Positions 1-10,583 of a DNA stretch of 64,000 nucleotides are shown one piece after another. The notes beneath the pieces are model-generated. The model saw only the letters and a list, made by a program, of their open reading frames with translations, was not told the DNA's origin and ran no database searches. Each line of letters begins with the position of its first letter. Position 1 is the first letter of the stretch. Position numbers and translations under genes: made by a program. The DNA comes from Kalaharituber pfeilii (lineage: Eukaryota; Ascomycota; Pezizomycetes; Pezizales; Pezizaceae), in contig WHUZ01000087.1 in the NCBI GenBank assembly GCA_015179045.1, forward strand, positions 62,001 through 126,000, given 5' to 3'.

Positions 1-18
1 TCTGTTCTCACTGGCCTC

Positions 19-100
19 TTTTTTTTTTTTTTTTTTTTTAATATCATTCATCGCTGGCCGCCCTATGGGCTATGGCGATGTGGTATGGATTTATAGAAAA
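19..100 (-). mobile_element. 82-bp LINE 3'-tail insertion with TSD
   Basis: A poly(T) run is followed by a short tail containing CCGCCCTATGGGCTATGGCG, the tail class shared by many insertions in this window (class A). It is flanked by a perfect 11-bp duplication TCACTGGCCTC at 8-18 and 101-111. This is the signature of target-primed reverse transcription of a severely 5'-truncated LINE or LINE-dependent SINE, inserted on the minus strand. Confidence 0.85.
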
Positions 101-426
101 TCACTGGCCTCGATGATTCCTGAGATATGATGCTGTAGCGAGGGATAGCGCGTGGGAGCTGCGTAAGCTGGAGGAGTTTATTTTAAAAGGCAAACGCTTC
201 GCTAAGCCCGTGTTACAGGTTATGCTCATAGCTTGCGCACCTAAAGCATAAAACAACAATAACAATTGTGCATCATGTTGAAAACATGGTTATCTTGCCT
301 CCGAACAGAATGATCACATGAAGACACAGACATTCCATCCCATCCCTCACACATTCAACCAACCCTAGTTAAAAAATCCAAATCTTCTCCGCTTCTATGC
401 TCTTAGTCCACTTCCAGTTAGCCCTT

Positions 427-2174
427 CTATACTGGTGTTCCCGCACTAAGGTCCTCATCCTCTCCAAGATTGGGATCAAAAGCCAGATATGCCAACCCTG
501 TTGAGTACATTTTTGTATCACTGCCAAGTATTTGCACGCCACATGAACCCATACTGGTTGGTCTCTGAGCCCTCGACAACCTCTGTCCAAAACCTGAAGC
601 AGTGCCAGCCCCAATATCACAGTTGTGGAAACCGATGAAGATTTTGGGAGTGCTTCTGAAAACTGCCTAATATGATTCAAAGTTATGTTATAATTAGTTT
701 CAAGTAGCCTTATAATTTTATGGGAAGCTGACCGTGGAGGACCATGTATCTGTAGAAACTTACCTCTCCGACAAATGACTTGTACCATGCATGCTCTTGC
801 TGAGGATTCTTCTGAGACCTACTTGTATTGACAACTCCACTGGTAATACCTGGAGTGCCCTCCGGATATGCAACCCATGTCACGCCCAACCCTAATACAA
901 TGGTGTCTTCCCATGTTGACAGCTTCAGTGTAAACCCTTTCTCAGTTGCATCAACCACTTCGACGTTAATTCTCCGATTATAATTCTTATCAAAATGCAT
1001 CCCATTTATAAACAATACCACTTTTGCATTTCTTACAAATGGCTGAGAAAACTGGATTGGAATGAGCTTGGGCCCACCTGCATTAGTAAGTGGTTCAGTC
1101 ATGTTATAAGTCCCAGTGCGGAGGATTGAGTGTTCTGCAGGAATCTCAAGCCAGCGGCACCAGGCCCCATAAATGATAGTAGTACCAGAGTCAAGGATGG
1201 TATTGTAAATTGGGTTAAGATGTTTTTCAACCCATTTGTAGGTAGCATAAAGTTTGATGTTATCGGTGAAGGAGGCATCGATGCCAGTAAGGGCAAAGGC
1301 GAGGGAGGGGAGAGGAAGCTGTCCTTGGTTGGGTTTGGTCCAGTAAATGGGGCCTGCAGGAGTTTGGGGGTTCCATTGGCCCCAGGTCTTGATATTAACT
1401 GTTGACAATCTTGAGGTAGAGGGTGCGTTTGGTGTGAGCCTCAATAATACAAGTGCTGCATCTGGATATTCTCTAATTAAAGAGGCAAACTCTGAGAGGT
1501 GGTAAATACTGGACAGCATTGAAGCCATGTATTGTAAAAGGTAAGCTGCAAGGTCTTCATTCAACTTCGGAAGATTTCTTATGGCATATCGTGCAGCTGC
1601 CAGCACCATTGTCGGTGTAAATTGGTCTGATCTACTTCTCGCTTCCTAAGGAATATCTTCACTTTGTCAAAATTAAAAGTTTTGAAATCCTGAACGTTGA
1701 ATCGGTCTGCTAGGACGTAGAGTTTCGTATATATCAGGAGGGCACTGCCTGGTTCCTTGAACTCACTGCTACTGAAGTGAATTGCAATGCTCATTCGAGC
1801 AAAGAAATGTTAGCTATCAGACGTTCAGAATTATACTGGCATCGAGTGGGTGGGTAACTGCGTCTATGCGAAGAGTTAGGAGAACATTACATAGTGTAAT
1901 CCTTCAAATACGCCCATTGCAGGAATTTCTGTAACGTAACCTGATCAACCTCCCGAAGTAACATCTCTCCTGTCAAACCTTCCTTCATCTGGCTGTCGGT
2001 GTGCTGTCGCCACTCTGGCGACAGCCTAGCCAATAATTCCTTGTGAACATAACACGCAGAGCCATCGTCCAGAATGATTTTAAAAAGCGGACTTTGGAGG
2101 ACACCCAGGTCTAATGATTCAGTTGCGGTTATGGATGTAGTATTATTTCCTGAGCTCGAGCTAGCTTTTTGCTC
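427..2174 (-). pseudogene. BTB/POZ protein with three C-terminal H-type lectin domains, frame-broken
   Basis: A BTB domain runs from 2174 to 1891 (SPLFKIILDDGSACYVHKEL near its start). A 119-nt intron (1890-1772) follows, then the BTB C-terminal part LYVLADRFNVQDFK. The frame shifts by one base near 1630-1650 and continues through AARYAIRNLP into two lectin modules ending WLEIP and TWEDTIVLGLGVTWVAYP. A GTAAGT intron (763-667, 97 nt) joins in phase to a last exon (666-427) with a third module ending DTKMYSTGLAYLAFDP. BTB domains mediate oligomerisation or cullin-3 adaptor binding; H-type lectins bind N-acetylgalactosamine-type glycans. No in-frame ATG precedes the BTB exon: a TAA and an ATTACAG acceptor lie just upstream, so a 5' exon is probably missing from this model. 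The one-base break may be decay or a base-calling error. Family calls rest on motif recognition. Confidence 0.6.
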
Positions 2175-2177
2175 CTG

Positions 2178-2920
2178 TAATTATTTAGCTTTTTTCTACA
2201 ACTTTACGATCGGAAAAATTCTGGGTTAGAATAGAAATATCATCAACAGGTATAATGGAACATGGGACACCAAAATCCATGCAGCATGAAGTTCTAGTCC
2301 TAGCTTAAGAAATATCTATAATCACTAGCGACGACATGTAAAACATAGGAACGACTATCGATTTAGTCGTAGATTCTAATAGCTAGCTCATACTGCAGTG
2401 TGCAATGAACAATAAATGGTTCCACCTCACCTCCGACGTTGATGAAGGGGATTTGCTATCCATTTCTGCCCTCCCGTATAGGTACCGATACCTGCTTGTA
2501 ATGGCCTTCGTAAGAACAATAAGACTGCTAATTTTTTTTTCTTTCAAATCGAACGTTAGAGATGTTCCGAATCTCGAACCGTACTGACACAGGATACTCA
2601 TTACCCCGTCAGCTTTCGATATTTTTGCGGGGTCAATGTACTAGGAAGTCAGGCCTTCAGCCTTGGCATTTGGATCACGCCGATCCCTTCCGTATGTACA
2701 AGTATGTAATGGTTATCTTATTCACCGCAATATTTGTGGCACAGCATGCATGACGAACAACCCTTTCAGAACATGGTTTGTGGGTATCCCTCTGTCAAGT
2801 GGAGTGATTCTTGCTCATGACTCGGCGGTGGGTTTCGCTTTAACAACTACTGTAATACAGGGACAGCAGGACAGTAGGAAAAGTCGGGGGTTCTGAAGTT
2901 TATTTCATTTTACTTTTTAC
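2178..2920. other. No gene recognised
   Basis: Upstream region of the BTB/lectin locus. It contains only short open frames without recognisable domains. A missing first exon of that locus could lie here but cannot be pinned down. Confidence 0.4.
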
Positions 2921-2924
2921 TTAT

Positions 2925-3011
2925 TTCCCACTTACTATCTCCTATGTAACTAAATCGCCATAGCCCCCAGGGCGGCACGCGATCAATGATAAAAAAAAAC
3001 AAAAAAAAAAA
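2925..3011 (+). mobile_element. LINE class-A 3' tail with poly(A)
   Basis: ATGTAACTAAATCGCCATAG, then a GGGCGGCACGCGA motif and an A-rich end match the class-A LINE tail at 6640-6711. No clean target-site duplication was found, so the 5' limit is uncertain. Confidence 0.65.
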
Positions 3012-3185
3012 CAACTAATACAGATTCGCATAGCTTGAATACGAGCTTCTATGGTAGGCAGCTTGCCAAGTAGTGCGCGTGGGTTACTCAAAATCAGCAC
3101 TCGTAGTGCTCTCTAACGTCGTCATGTTATTCGTCTTCCTCCAGGGTACTCTATAACTCGTATAGCCAGCTTCTGTCTACTTCTT

Positions 3186-3464
3186 TCATAGAAGCCTTCT
3201 CATCCCCCCACAACTCGCTTCCCTAAAATTTTCCTCACAAACCTGTCCCCATTCCCTATAGTTCTGGCAACGATGATATATAATATGCTCGCGGCCCTCC
3301 TCCTGTATGAATGCAATTCGCGTGCGAGCAATTGCCTGTTCCTTGTCCGTAAGGGAATTTGGATAGAGAGTCAGTGGGAGATCGAGTTTATCGCAGTCAT
3401 CGCAACGTAAAAGTGGATACACCATCTTATCACAGCGGGGACACCACCGTTGAAAGGGCTTCAT
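3186..3464 (-). pseudogene. Zinc-ribbon-like fragment, possible lost 3' end of the neighbouring BTB gene
   Basis: A 92-codon minus-strand frame begins MKPFQRWCPRCDK and holds CPRC and CDDC pairs ten residues apart, plus later Cys/His residues (HRCQNYREWGQVC), suggesting a small zinc-binding module. It ends 14 bp from a solo LTR, and the BTB gene on the same strand starts immediately beyond that LTR. If the LTR is removed, the two frames lie end to end but differ by one base in phase. It may therefore be the displaced C-terminus of the BTB gene, or an independent small gene. No specific function is assigned. Confidence 0.35.
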
Positions 3465-3477
3465 ATAGCGCAAATGG

Positions 3478-3796
3478 TGTGGTGACGACGACGGAATGGG
3501 TTAATGCAAGCTTGGCATGGATAAGGTAGCACGTGGAGATAAGGGCAGCACGTGAGGCGATATCGTATATATTTTTTTTTTTTTTTATTTCACGTGACCC
3601 CGCTTGTAGCTGTTCGCCATGGCAGGGCGATATCGTATATATAGATTTCCTGTACTCTAGCACATACAATCAACAACCTTCTTCTCTTCTCTTCTTTTCG
3701 CACTCGCACTCGCATTTAGTCGTACGTTCGTTCCGCCAGTTCTCACCGCTCCGGTCCATCGCAAGGCAGTAGTTGATACTATCTGTCTATCTTACA
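3478..3796. mobile_element. Solo LTR (about 249 bp native) with 4-bp TSD
   Basis: It begins TGTGGTGACG and ends TCTTACA, flanked by ATGG at 3474-3477 and 3797-3800. A second copy at 12433-14424 has the same termini and its own 4-bp duplication. The internal stretch with GTACGTTCGTTCCGCCAG is shared by both. No internal retrotransposon coding DNA is present, so this is a recombination-generated solo LTR. It has itself been hit by a 54-bp LINE tail. Confidence 0.75.
3573..3626 (-). mobile_element. 54-bp LINE 3'-tail insertion nested in the solo LTR
   Basis: Poly(T) plus about 37 bp (CCCCGCTTGTAGC...CCATGGCAGG) matching the 3' end of the LINE at 7011-10579 (class-B tail). It is flanked by a perfect 16-bp duplication GCGATATCGTATATAT at 3557-3572 and 3627-3642. 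One of the shortest interpretable insertions here. Confidence 0.85.
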
Positions 3797-4866
3797 ATGG
3801 GTATCTGTTGATGTCTGTATTTGGCCGAGGAGTAAGGTTGGCAAAAACCTCGGTGCGGAACTCCGAAGGGGCATCATAGAGCAAGAAATTCATTAATGCC
3901 TCGTTTTGCCGAAACGATTCCCAAACCCATGCTGTAAATCTCACGAGGTAAGCAAGTAGGTGTTCCATTGGGTCAACGGGCGGTCTCCTGACTGAGAATG
4001 AACTCTTCGTCGGCTGCTCCTCGGGAGTCAGATCCTCATTCCAGGGTTCATACGAGCAAGGCTCTTGAAGTGTCGTTAGAGGTAGGTTCGCCAGCGCGTA
4101 CGCGGAAGCCTGGATGAAGTCTGTCACCGCACGATCGGAAAAACCATTGTTGCTCCCTCCTATTTTTCCAAGAATGCCTGCGACAAGACAAAGGGCCAAG
4201 TCCCGCAGTTCCCGTATATTGAATCTATCCCCGAAGACGTACAGCTTTACGTGCGCCATGAGCTCAGCATCAGTAGTGTCGTAATCGGGGATCTGAATTT
4301 CGCATTGTCCTTTATACGAGCCAGGTTCTCTGTCGACACAATATTAGCATATCAGACATCACTGGAACCAGCAGTCAATTCGTTGCCTTCAGCAGGCCTT
4401 ACCGAGGGCTAGAAGAATATATGCCCCAAGGAACTGGCTGATATATCATTTCACCTAACATGATTCTGTGTAATACACTTTCGGGTAGGTCAGTTCCTGG
4501 GTCACTAAAACGGTCCCTTCGTTCGCCAGAAGTTTCAGAGGTGACTGCAGGTAAGTATTGTTGTGCGGGAGTGGTATATAACCGAGTATATGCCCACTCC
4601 AGAAATCTGTCCAAAGTCATTCTATCTACGTCCCGCAGGATCATCGTGCTTTCCGTGCCTTCACGCATCTCGTTATTAACATGGCTGTCTAGTTCCCGAG
4701 AAAGAGTGGACAGAATCGCTTTGTGGATGTAATGGTATGTATATGTTGCTGCATCTAGAGTCGTGGGAACCTGATCAGTCGCCGTATTATGTGTATTGGG
4801 CTCGCCAGGAATCATAATCTTGAATAGGTTTTGGGATCGCAGCTGGTTCCTGTAATCGGCCCTCAT
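3792..4866 (-). CDS. BTB/POZ domain protein, 3' end replaced by LTR sequence
   Basis: Two exons, 4866-4403 and 4329-3792, join in phase across a 73-nt intron (GTAAGG donor, GCTAAT branch, CGACAG acceptor), giving about 333 residues. The first exon has BTB features (YHYIHKAILSTLSRELDSHV, then MILRDVDRMTLDRFLEWAY). The second continues AHVKLYVFGDRFNIRELRDL and an alpha-helical C-terminal part like that of the BTB/lectin gene at 427-2174. The TAA stop and last residue are contributed by the end of the inserted solo LTR, so the original protein was longer. There is no lectin domain. Probably a protein-interaction adaptor; substrate unknown. Confidence 0.7.
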
Positions 4867-5110
4867 TGAAACCGGTCAGTTTAACTGTCCGAAGAGTGAT
4901 CTCCGAAAAGAGGCAAACAGCTCGGCAGGAATGAAAAGATGACATTACGTGGATAATGAGGTCGATGTAGGAATTTCAGGCCGAGAGAAACCATGATGTG
5001 GGATGATATCCGGCACCGGCAGCTCTCTAGGTACCTCCGAGTCTGTCAACATTGTTGCGTTTAGATAAGCTTGGGCGGTGGATGTGTTAGAAACCATGAG
5101 CCGAACACAC

Positions 5111-5246
5111 GCGAAACAGTCCGAGCGAAACAGTCCAAGCGAAACAGTCCGAGTGTGTAAAACATCCGAACATCCGCGATGGCCTAAGCACTCCGAACAT
5201 CCGCGATGGCCTAAGCACTCCGAACATCCGCGATGGCCCAAACACT
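5111..5246. repeat. Two adjacent minisatellites upstream of the BTB gene
   Basis: Three copies of a 14-bp unit (GCGAAACAGTCCGA) at 5111-5152 are followed by three copies of a 27-bp unit containing GAACATCCGCGATGGCCTAA at 5166-5246. They lie 245-380 bp upstream of the minus-strand BTB start codon, in its probable promoter region. Confidence 0.85.
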
Positions 5247-5445
5247 CCGGACTGAGTATTCCATATTAGGCAGTCCAAATACTTAGCTGTTCTGTTCACT
5301 GGTTTTGTATGCAACTTCGTGTTATAGAGTTTTTGTATATATATGGGCTCTGGACGCCCCGTTCTTGATTGATCATTAGAATCGAATACACACATCTCTG
5401 AGCCTATTCCTCTGTACTCCTTTTCACAGGATGCGATGATACAGG

Positions 5446-6585
5446 TTGGTAGCCAGAAACGTAGCCACCTATGGCTGCTGGGCCTGGCAGTGCTACGCGA
5501 GAGGGGATCCGAAGGAGAAGAAGCTTAGACAGTTAGAAAAATGGCAGTACACGGTTGCCAGGGACATCACCGGGGCTCCGTTGGGGACCAGGAGAGACGT
5601 CGTGGAAGGAATAGCTGATCTAGAATCGATAGAGACATTCACGCACGGAGAGAAAGAACGCGTGGAAGCCCGAACCTTGAGGTTCCCCGACGAACCAATA
5701 CTAGACCCGCAACCGGACACCACGTACCTGAGAGGCGATCTTTCACACCGAGACCCCCTCCCAATACACGTCTTCCCCTTCCAACCTAGCGACACAAGCA
5801 AGGAGAGATGGGAAGAAATTATCGCGAAAGAGGAGGATGAGGGATGGAAGAGTGTGTACACCGACGGAAGCCGAGTGGACAACCTGACGGGAGCGGGGAC
5901 GTATTGCCGAGGCCAAAACGAGTCCATATACCTGGGGAAAAGATGCACAGTGAATGACGGAGAGATGATCGCGATCGGCCAGGCACTCGTACAAGAAGGA
6001 GAGCTAATGGTTGTCACCGACTCTCGCACAGCGATCACCAGACTCCGGAAGATAGCCAACGGCTACCCGAACGTAGAAGGCTCATCCCTGGAAGTCAGAA
6101 GACAATGGGAGAAACGAGTCGGCCGAGGGGACCAAGACATCGCAGTAATGTGGATCAAGGCACACAAAGGGGTAGAAGGAAACACCAGGGCGGATGAGGC
6201 GGCCAAGGTAGGCACAGCACTACAATGCGAAGACGACATCACCACAGAAGCGGGGATTAGACAGGAAGCCAAAAGCCTCAGGGCCGAAGAACGGAACCGC
6301 CTCCACCTCTCCTATCGACCCCTCCAAAGCATAGACAACCGCAGGAGAATCGCAACCCTGGCCGGGATCCTCGGGAACAAGGGGCTCAAAGAGTGGAGAT
6401 ACGCCATAGGAAAGGCCGACTCCCCAGAATGCAGATGGTGTGGGAGAGCACCAGAGAACCTAACCCACATAACCAACGACTGCCAGACATGGAGGAGAAA
6501 GATAAGGGACGGAGCGGGAGGACTAAGACAACCGGATAAGGAGACAAACATCGCGGAGATACTGGAATGGGCAGGACAGGAATAA
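5446..6585 (+). pseudogene. LINE ORF2 C-terminus: RNase H and CCHC zinc knuckle
   Basis: A continuous 379-codon frame; the first three codons come from the target duplication, so its ATG is not the native start. RNase H catalytic residues are visible: Asp in SVYTDGSR, Glu in NDGEMIAI, Asp in VVTDSRTAI, and His/Asp in WIKAHKGVEGNTRADEAAK. A C-terminal CRWCGRAPENLTHITNDC gives a CCHC finger. This matches Tad1/I-type LINE ORF2 3' ends. The frame is intact, but the fragment cannot move by itself. Confidence 0.88.
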
Positions 6586-6711
6586 TCTTTCTTTCTTCCT
6601 CTTTTCTTTTCGTTTTTTCTTTCTACTTTCTCATACATGTACCTAAAATAACCTCGCCATAGCCCACAGGGCGGCACGCGAGTAATGAAAAAAAAAAAAA
6701 AAAAAAAAAAA
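5455..6711 (+). mobile_element. 5'-truncated LINE (RNase H end) with 14-bp TSD
   Basis: A perfect duplication ACAGGTTGGTAGCC lies at 5441-5454 and 6712-6725. The insert ends in the class-A tail and about 24 adenines. Only the C-terminal RNase H and zinc-knuckle part of the second ORF remains; endonuclease and reverse transcriptase are missing through 5' truncation. Confidence 0.92.
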
Positions 6712-6748
6712 ACAGGTTGGTAGCCTCGGACCAGGCGTTTAAACAGTT

Positions 6749-6808
6749 AGTCTCATGCCAAGACCCTCTAGGCTGCGAAAGCCGAGCGCAGCGAGGGTCT
6801 TGATTCTT
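6749..6808. repeat. Dispersed 60-bp hairpin element, copy 1
   Basis: Contains AAGACCCTC...GAGGGTCTT arms and an inner GCTGCG...CGCAGC stem. The same sequence, inverted and differing by about one base, occurs at 14614-14672. No TSD was identified. Confidence 0.75.
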
Positions 6809-7009
6809 TTGTATTTTTTTGTTAGCTAATTTGAATCTAAGCACTCCTCCTGCAAATGGGGCACAAAGTTCGTCTAAGTAGACTAGTAACCATGCCAACG
6901 TGGCTACCTTGGCCCACATAGATCCATGCAGCCTACCATAGACCTAAGTACATAGCCAAGTGCCTACCACAACAATCATCACATCACATCATATCACATA
7001 GCATTCGCA

Positions 7010-7010
<1 letters not shown>

Positions 7011-7043
<33 letters not shown>

Positions 7044-10000
7044 ATAACCCCGCTTGTAGCACTAAGCCATGGCAGGGTCCCTGGGCAAGCCCTCATAGCC
7101 CGGAGACAGGCTAAACTAACTCTCTACATACATGGCCCCCACGCACCGTCGCCCCCGCTCTCCTAGCTTCTAGAACTTGACCCCAGCGAAGAAATTCTCT
7201 AAAACGTCATACTCCTCCCCATTCTCCGCCTTTCTTTTCCAATCCTTTCCCATGTCGCTCCACCTCTCAAAACCTTCTGGGCGGTTCTTCTGACTTCTGC
7301 ATCGGAAAGCGAGGTGCTCCCCGGTTTGCACCTCCCCGCACCTGCACTTATCCGACTCAGCTGCCCCTATCCTCTTCAACCACACCGCACACCTCCCTCT
7401 CTCCAGGCGCAAGGCAGTGAAATTGGATACTGCTATCCTATTCCACTCCATGACCTTTCCTCCTCCAAAGCCGTCCACTTCTCTCTTCTCCTTCCTCCAC
7501 GCCTTCACCCTCTGGCGCACCCCACTTCCGGTGGCCACCTCCTTCCCCTGCATCACCGTCCCCTTCTTCGCCCACTCATCCGCCTTCTCATTTCCTGCGA
7601 TTCCGATGTGAGCCTTGACCCACATCAGCTTCGCATCCCCTCCCTTCTTCCTCCTCCTCGCTACGGCATCCACCACTCTCCTCACATCCTCGGTTTTCCC
7701 CTTTCCCTCCCTGCCTGCCTTCTGGATCGCCATGACGGCAGCCTCAGAATCTAAACAGATCAGTACAGGGACCTCCTCCTCCACACTCTCCAGCGCCTTT
7801 CTCACTCCCCTCACCTCCCCATCGAACACCGTCGCCGTTCTCCCCACCACCTCCGCCACGGCTGCCGACCTCCCCCACACCCCTGCTCCCACCTTGCTGT
7901 CCTCGATCTTGCTGCCGTCGGAGAAAAGGACTGCCCTTTTTCTTCCGGCTTCCTCGATCGCGGCTTCCCACTCCCCCCTCGTCTCCACTTCTCCTTTCCG
8001 CCTCTCCACCACTTCCACCTCCACCTTCTCACACCCCCCTCCCCACGAGATCTCCTCCCCCTCCTCCGAGAACCTCGCCCACTGACCTTGCCAGCGGTCC
8101 AGCACTGCTTCATACCCCTCATTCTCGACCACCGCCCACTGCACCCCCCAGTCTCTCCAGTTTCTCGCCTCCTCCTCTCTCTCCTCACTCCCTCCGAAGT
8201 CGCCCGTGCAAAGCTCCGCCAGCTCTGACGGCGCCTCCACCTCCCGGACGATCGCCCTCGCTTGCGCGCCATCCAGGACCGTCTCCACGTCCTCCACTCC
8301 ACACACCGCACTCACCCCTCCTACCCCCGCTCCTCTCCCTCCTCCAGCCGCCTTCTTCAACACCTGCAGCTGGACTCTCTCCATCTCCTTCCTCCATTCC
8401 TTCTGTCCCCTCCACCCGATCTCGCTTCCCACATTGCAACCGCCCTCACCATCCCCGTGTAGGCTTGCCTCCAGCTGCGTGGAGACATCCCCCAGTTCCG
8501 GTTGCCCAGTCCCGAGAGAGCCCCCGCCAGCCTCCGCGCTTGGCTCAGCCTGTTTCGCCAATGTGCGCCAAAGGTCAAGTTCTCATCGAAGATGACCCCT
8601 AACCACTTTAGCATCTCCCCCTCTTTCTTCCACCTCCTTCCCACCCCGAAGGTTATCATCTCCCACTTCGACTCCTCCAGCGGGATCTGGTCTTCCTCCG
8701 CCACCTCCGCCATCGCCACCTTCACCTTCTCCCTGAGCCGCCCCATATCCCAGTACCCGTGCCAGTCTAGGATCGTTGCTGCCAGGTCGTCAACATACGA
8801 TGGCACTTCTACCTCCGCCCCCATCGCCACCCCCTCAGCCTTCTCTCCATCTTCTCAATGGTGGGTGCCATGAAGATGAGGAAGATGACCGGTGACAGTG
8901 GTGACCCTTGCGGAACCCCCACGTTCGACCTGCCCCTCCCTTTCTCCTCGCCGTCCCACCACACTCCGAACTCCCTGCCTCCCATAAACTCCTCCAGCCA
9001 CCTCCGCTTCTTTCTCACCCCCTCGCTCCCCCTCTCCTCAATCCTTCTCAGGACCACCTCCTTCCTCACGATGTTAAAGCCTCCTTTAACATCCGCCGTC
9101 ACCCACGCTGCTCTCCCCCCCCTGTGCAGGCACCTCTGCACCTTTGTTACCGCCCTCGCCATCGCCTGGATCGCATTCCTCCCCTTGCGTGCTCCTAGCT
9201 GGAGCCTGTGGAAGAGTCGGTCTTCTTTCTGTAGCCTGCTGGCCATGACTTTCTCCCCGATCTTCCCGATACAGTTAATCAGGTTGATTGGCCTCCACGC
9301 TTTCGCCGTCTTGATGTCCTTGCCCGGCTTCGGTATCATGACGACCCTCATCTCTCTCCACTCCGCTGGGGTCCTGTTCCGGATCCAGTTTTTCGGCGAT
9401 CTCCCTCACTAACTCATCCCCGATGGGAGTCTTCAGGGCAGCTTTGATCAATCGGTATCCGATTCCGTCGGGTCCCGGTGCCGAATTGTTTTTGGTGCCC
9501 TGCAACGCAGCCCTCACTTCTCCTTCTACTCTCTCCCTCTCCCTCTCATCCCCCTCCTCCTCCGCTTCCCCTCCCCCACCTCCTCCCCCGCCTCTGCCTC
9601 CCCCTCTTCCCTCCACGCAAAATTCCTCTCCACCAGCGCCCTCACCTTCTCTCCGTCCCCCTCCAACTCCCTCCCCTCCTCATCTTTCAACCTTCCCATC
9701 CTCTCCTTTCCTCCGAAAGGGTCCTTCGCCACCCTCACCACCCTCCATGGGTCGCTATACCCTTCCTCTTCTACGAACTCCCTCCAGCACTTCTTCTTCT
9801 CCTCCCGGATCTTCCACTTCATCCTTTGCACCGCCGCCTTCCAACCCCTCACCCTCTCCCCCTCCGTCAACCTCGCTCTGGCCCCTATCCCCCCCCGTGC
9901 CAGCCTGTTGACTTCTTTCCTCATCTCCTCTATCTCTTCCGTCCACCACCTCTTGCTCCTCCTCCCCACTCTCACCTCTTTCTCTAGGGACCTCTTCCAC

Positions 10001-10579
10001 CTTTTCAGCCTCTCGTATGCGGTCCCTCCCCCTACCCTCTCCAACCACTCCTTCCTTTCCTCCTCCCCCCACTCCCCCCCCCACCCCTCTACCTCCTCTT
10101 CCATCCTCTCCCAGTCAACCCTCACTACCCTGTTCTCCCCTTCTTCCACCTCCCCCTCTCCCCTGAATTCTACCACCAGCCCCGAGTGGTCCGACCCCAC
10201 ATCCACCAGGCCCACCCGGTCCACCGTCACTCCCCTTACCCACACCAAGTCGATCCTCGACTCTCTCAACCTCCCCTCCACTTCCCTCCTCCACGTTGCT
10301 TCCCTTTCTCCCACCAAGGTGAAGCCAGCCCCCTCCATCCTCTCCCTCAGAATCCTGCCCCTCCCACTCTCCTCCACCCCTTCCAGACTCCACGCCGGGC
10401 TGTGCGCGTTCCAGTCCCCCACTAGGACGCACCTGCCCTGCACCTCTAGCACTCCTTCCAGCCACCTCTCAAACTCCTCGTTCCTCCATCTCCCATCCAC
10501 ATATACCCCCCCTACTGCCACCCCCTCCCTCTCTCCCCATACTATATTCCCGTCGCCCCTCCTCCCCCCTCTCCCCTCT
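7011..10579 (-). mobile_element. 3.6-kb 5'-truncated LINE with 13-bp TSD
   Basis: Flanked by ATAGCATTCGCAC at 6998-7010 and 10580-10592. The poly(T) at 7011-7036 is the minus-strand poly(A) end. The 3' UTR (class-B tail, GGGCTATGAGGGCTTGCC...CCATGGC) is shared with the copies at 3573 and 62750. The 5' end lies inside the endonuclease domain. The element is strongly G-rich on its coding strand, unlike the AT-rich flanks. Confidence 0.92.
7170..10521 (-). pseudogene. LINE ORF2: endonuclease, reverse transcriptase, RNase H (several frameshifts)
   Basis: Reading down the minus strand: an endonuclease fragment (GDWNAHSPAW, then VDVGSDHSGLVVEF) at 10521-9530; RT start (NNSAPGPDGIGYRLIKAAL) at about 9500; RT motif A WVTADVKGGFN; motif B GVPQGSPLSP at about 8930; motif C SYVDDLA at about 8780; RNase H (VLFSDGSKI, FDGEVRGV, CLDSEAAV, WVKAHIGIAGNEKADEWAKK); and a C-terminal CRCGEVQTGEHLAFRC knuckle. 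The frame changes near 9600, 9370, 8830 and 8430, so the copy is inactive. Domain order fits a Tad1-like fungal LINE. Confidence 0.85.
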
Positions 10580-10583
10580 ATAG

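Noticed and set aside
5078..5395. Repeat proteins from the minisatellites
   Set aside because: Frames arise from the 27-bp repeat being a multiple of three; no start context or homology.
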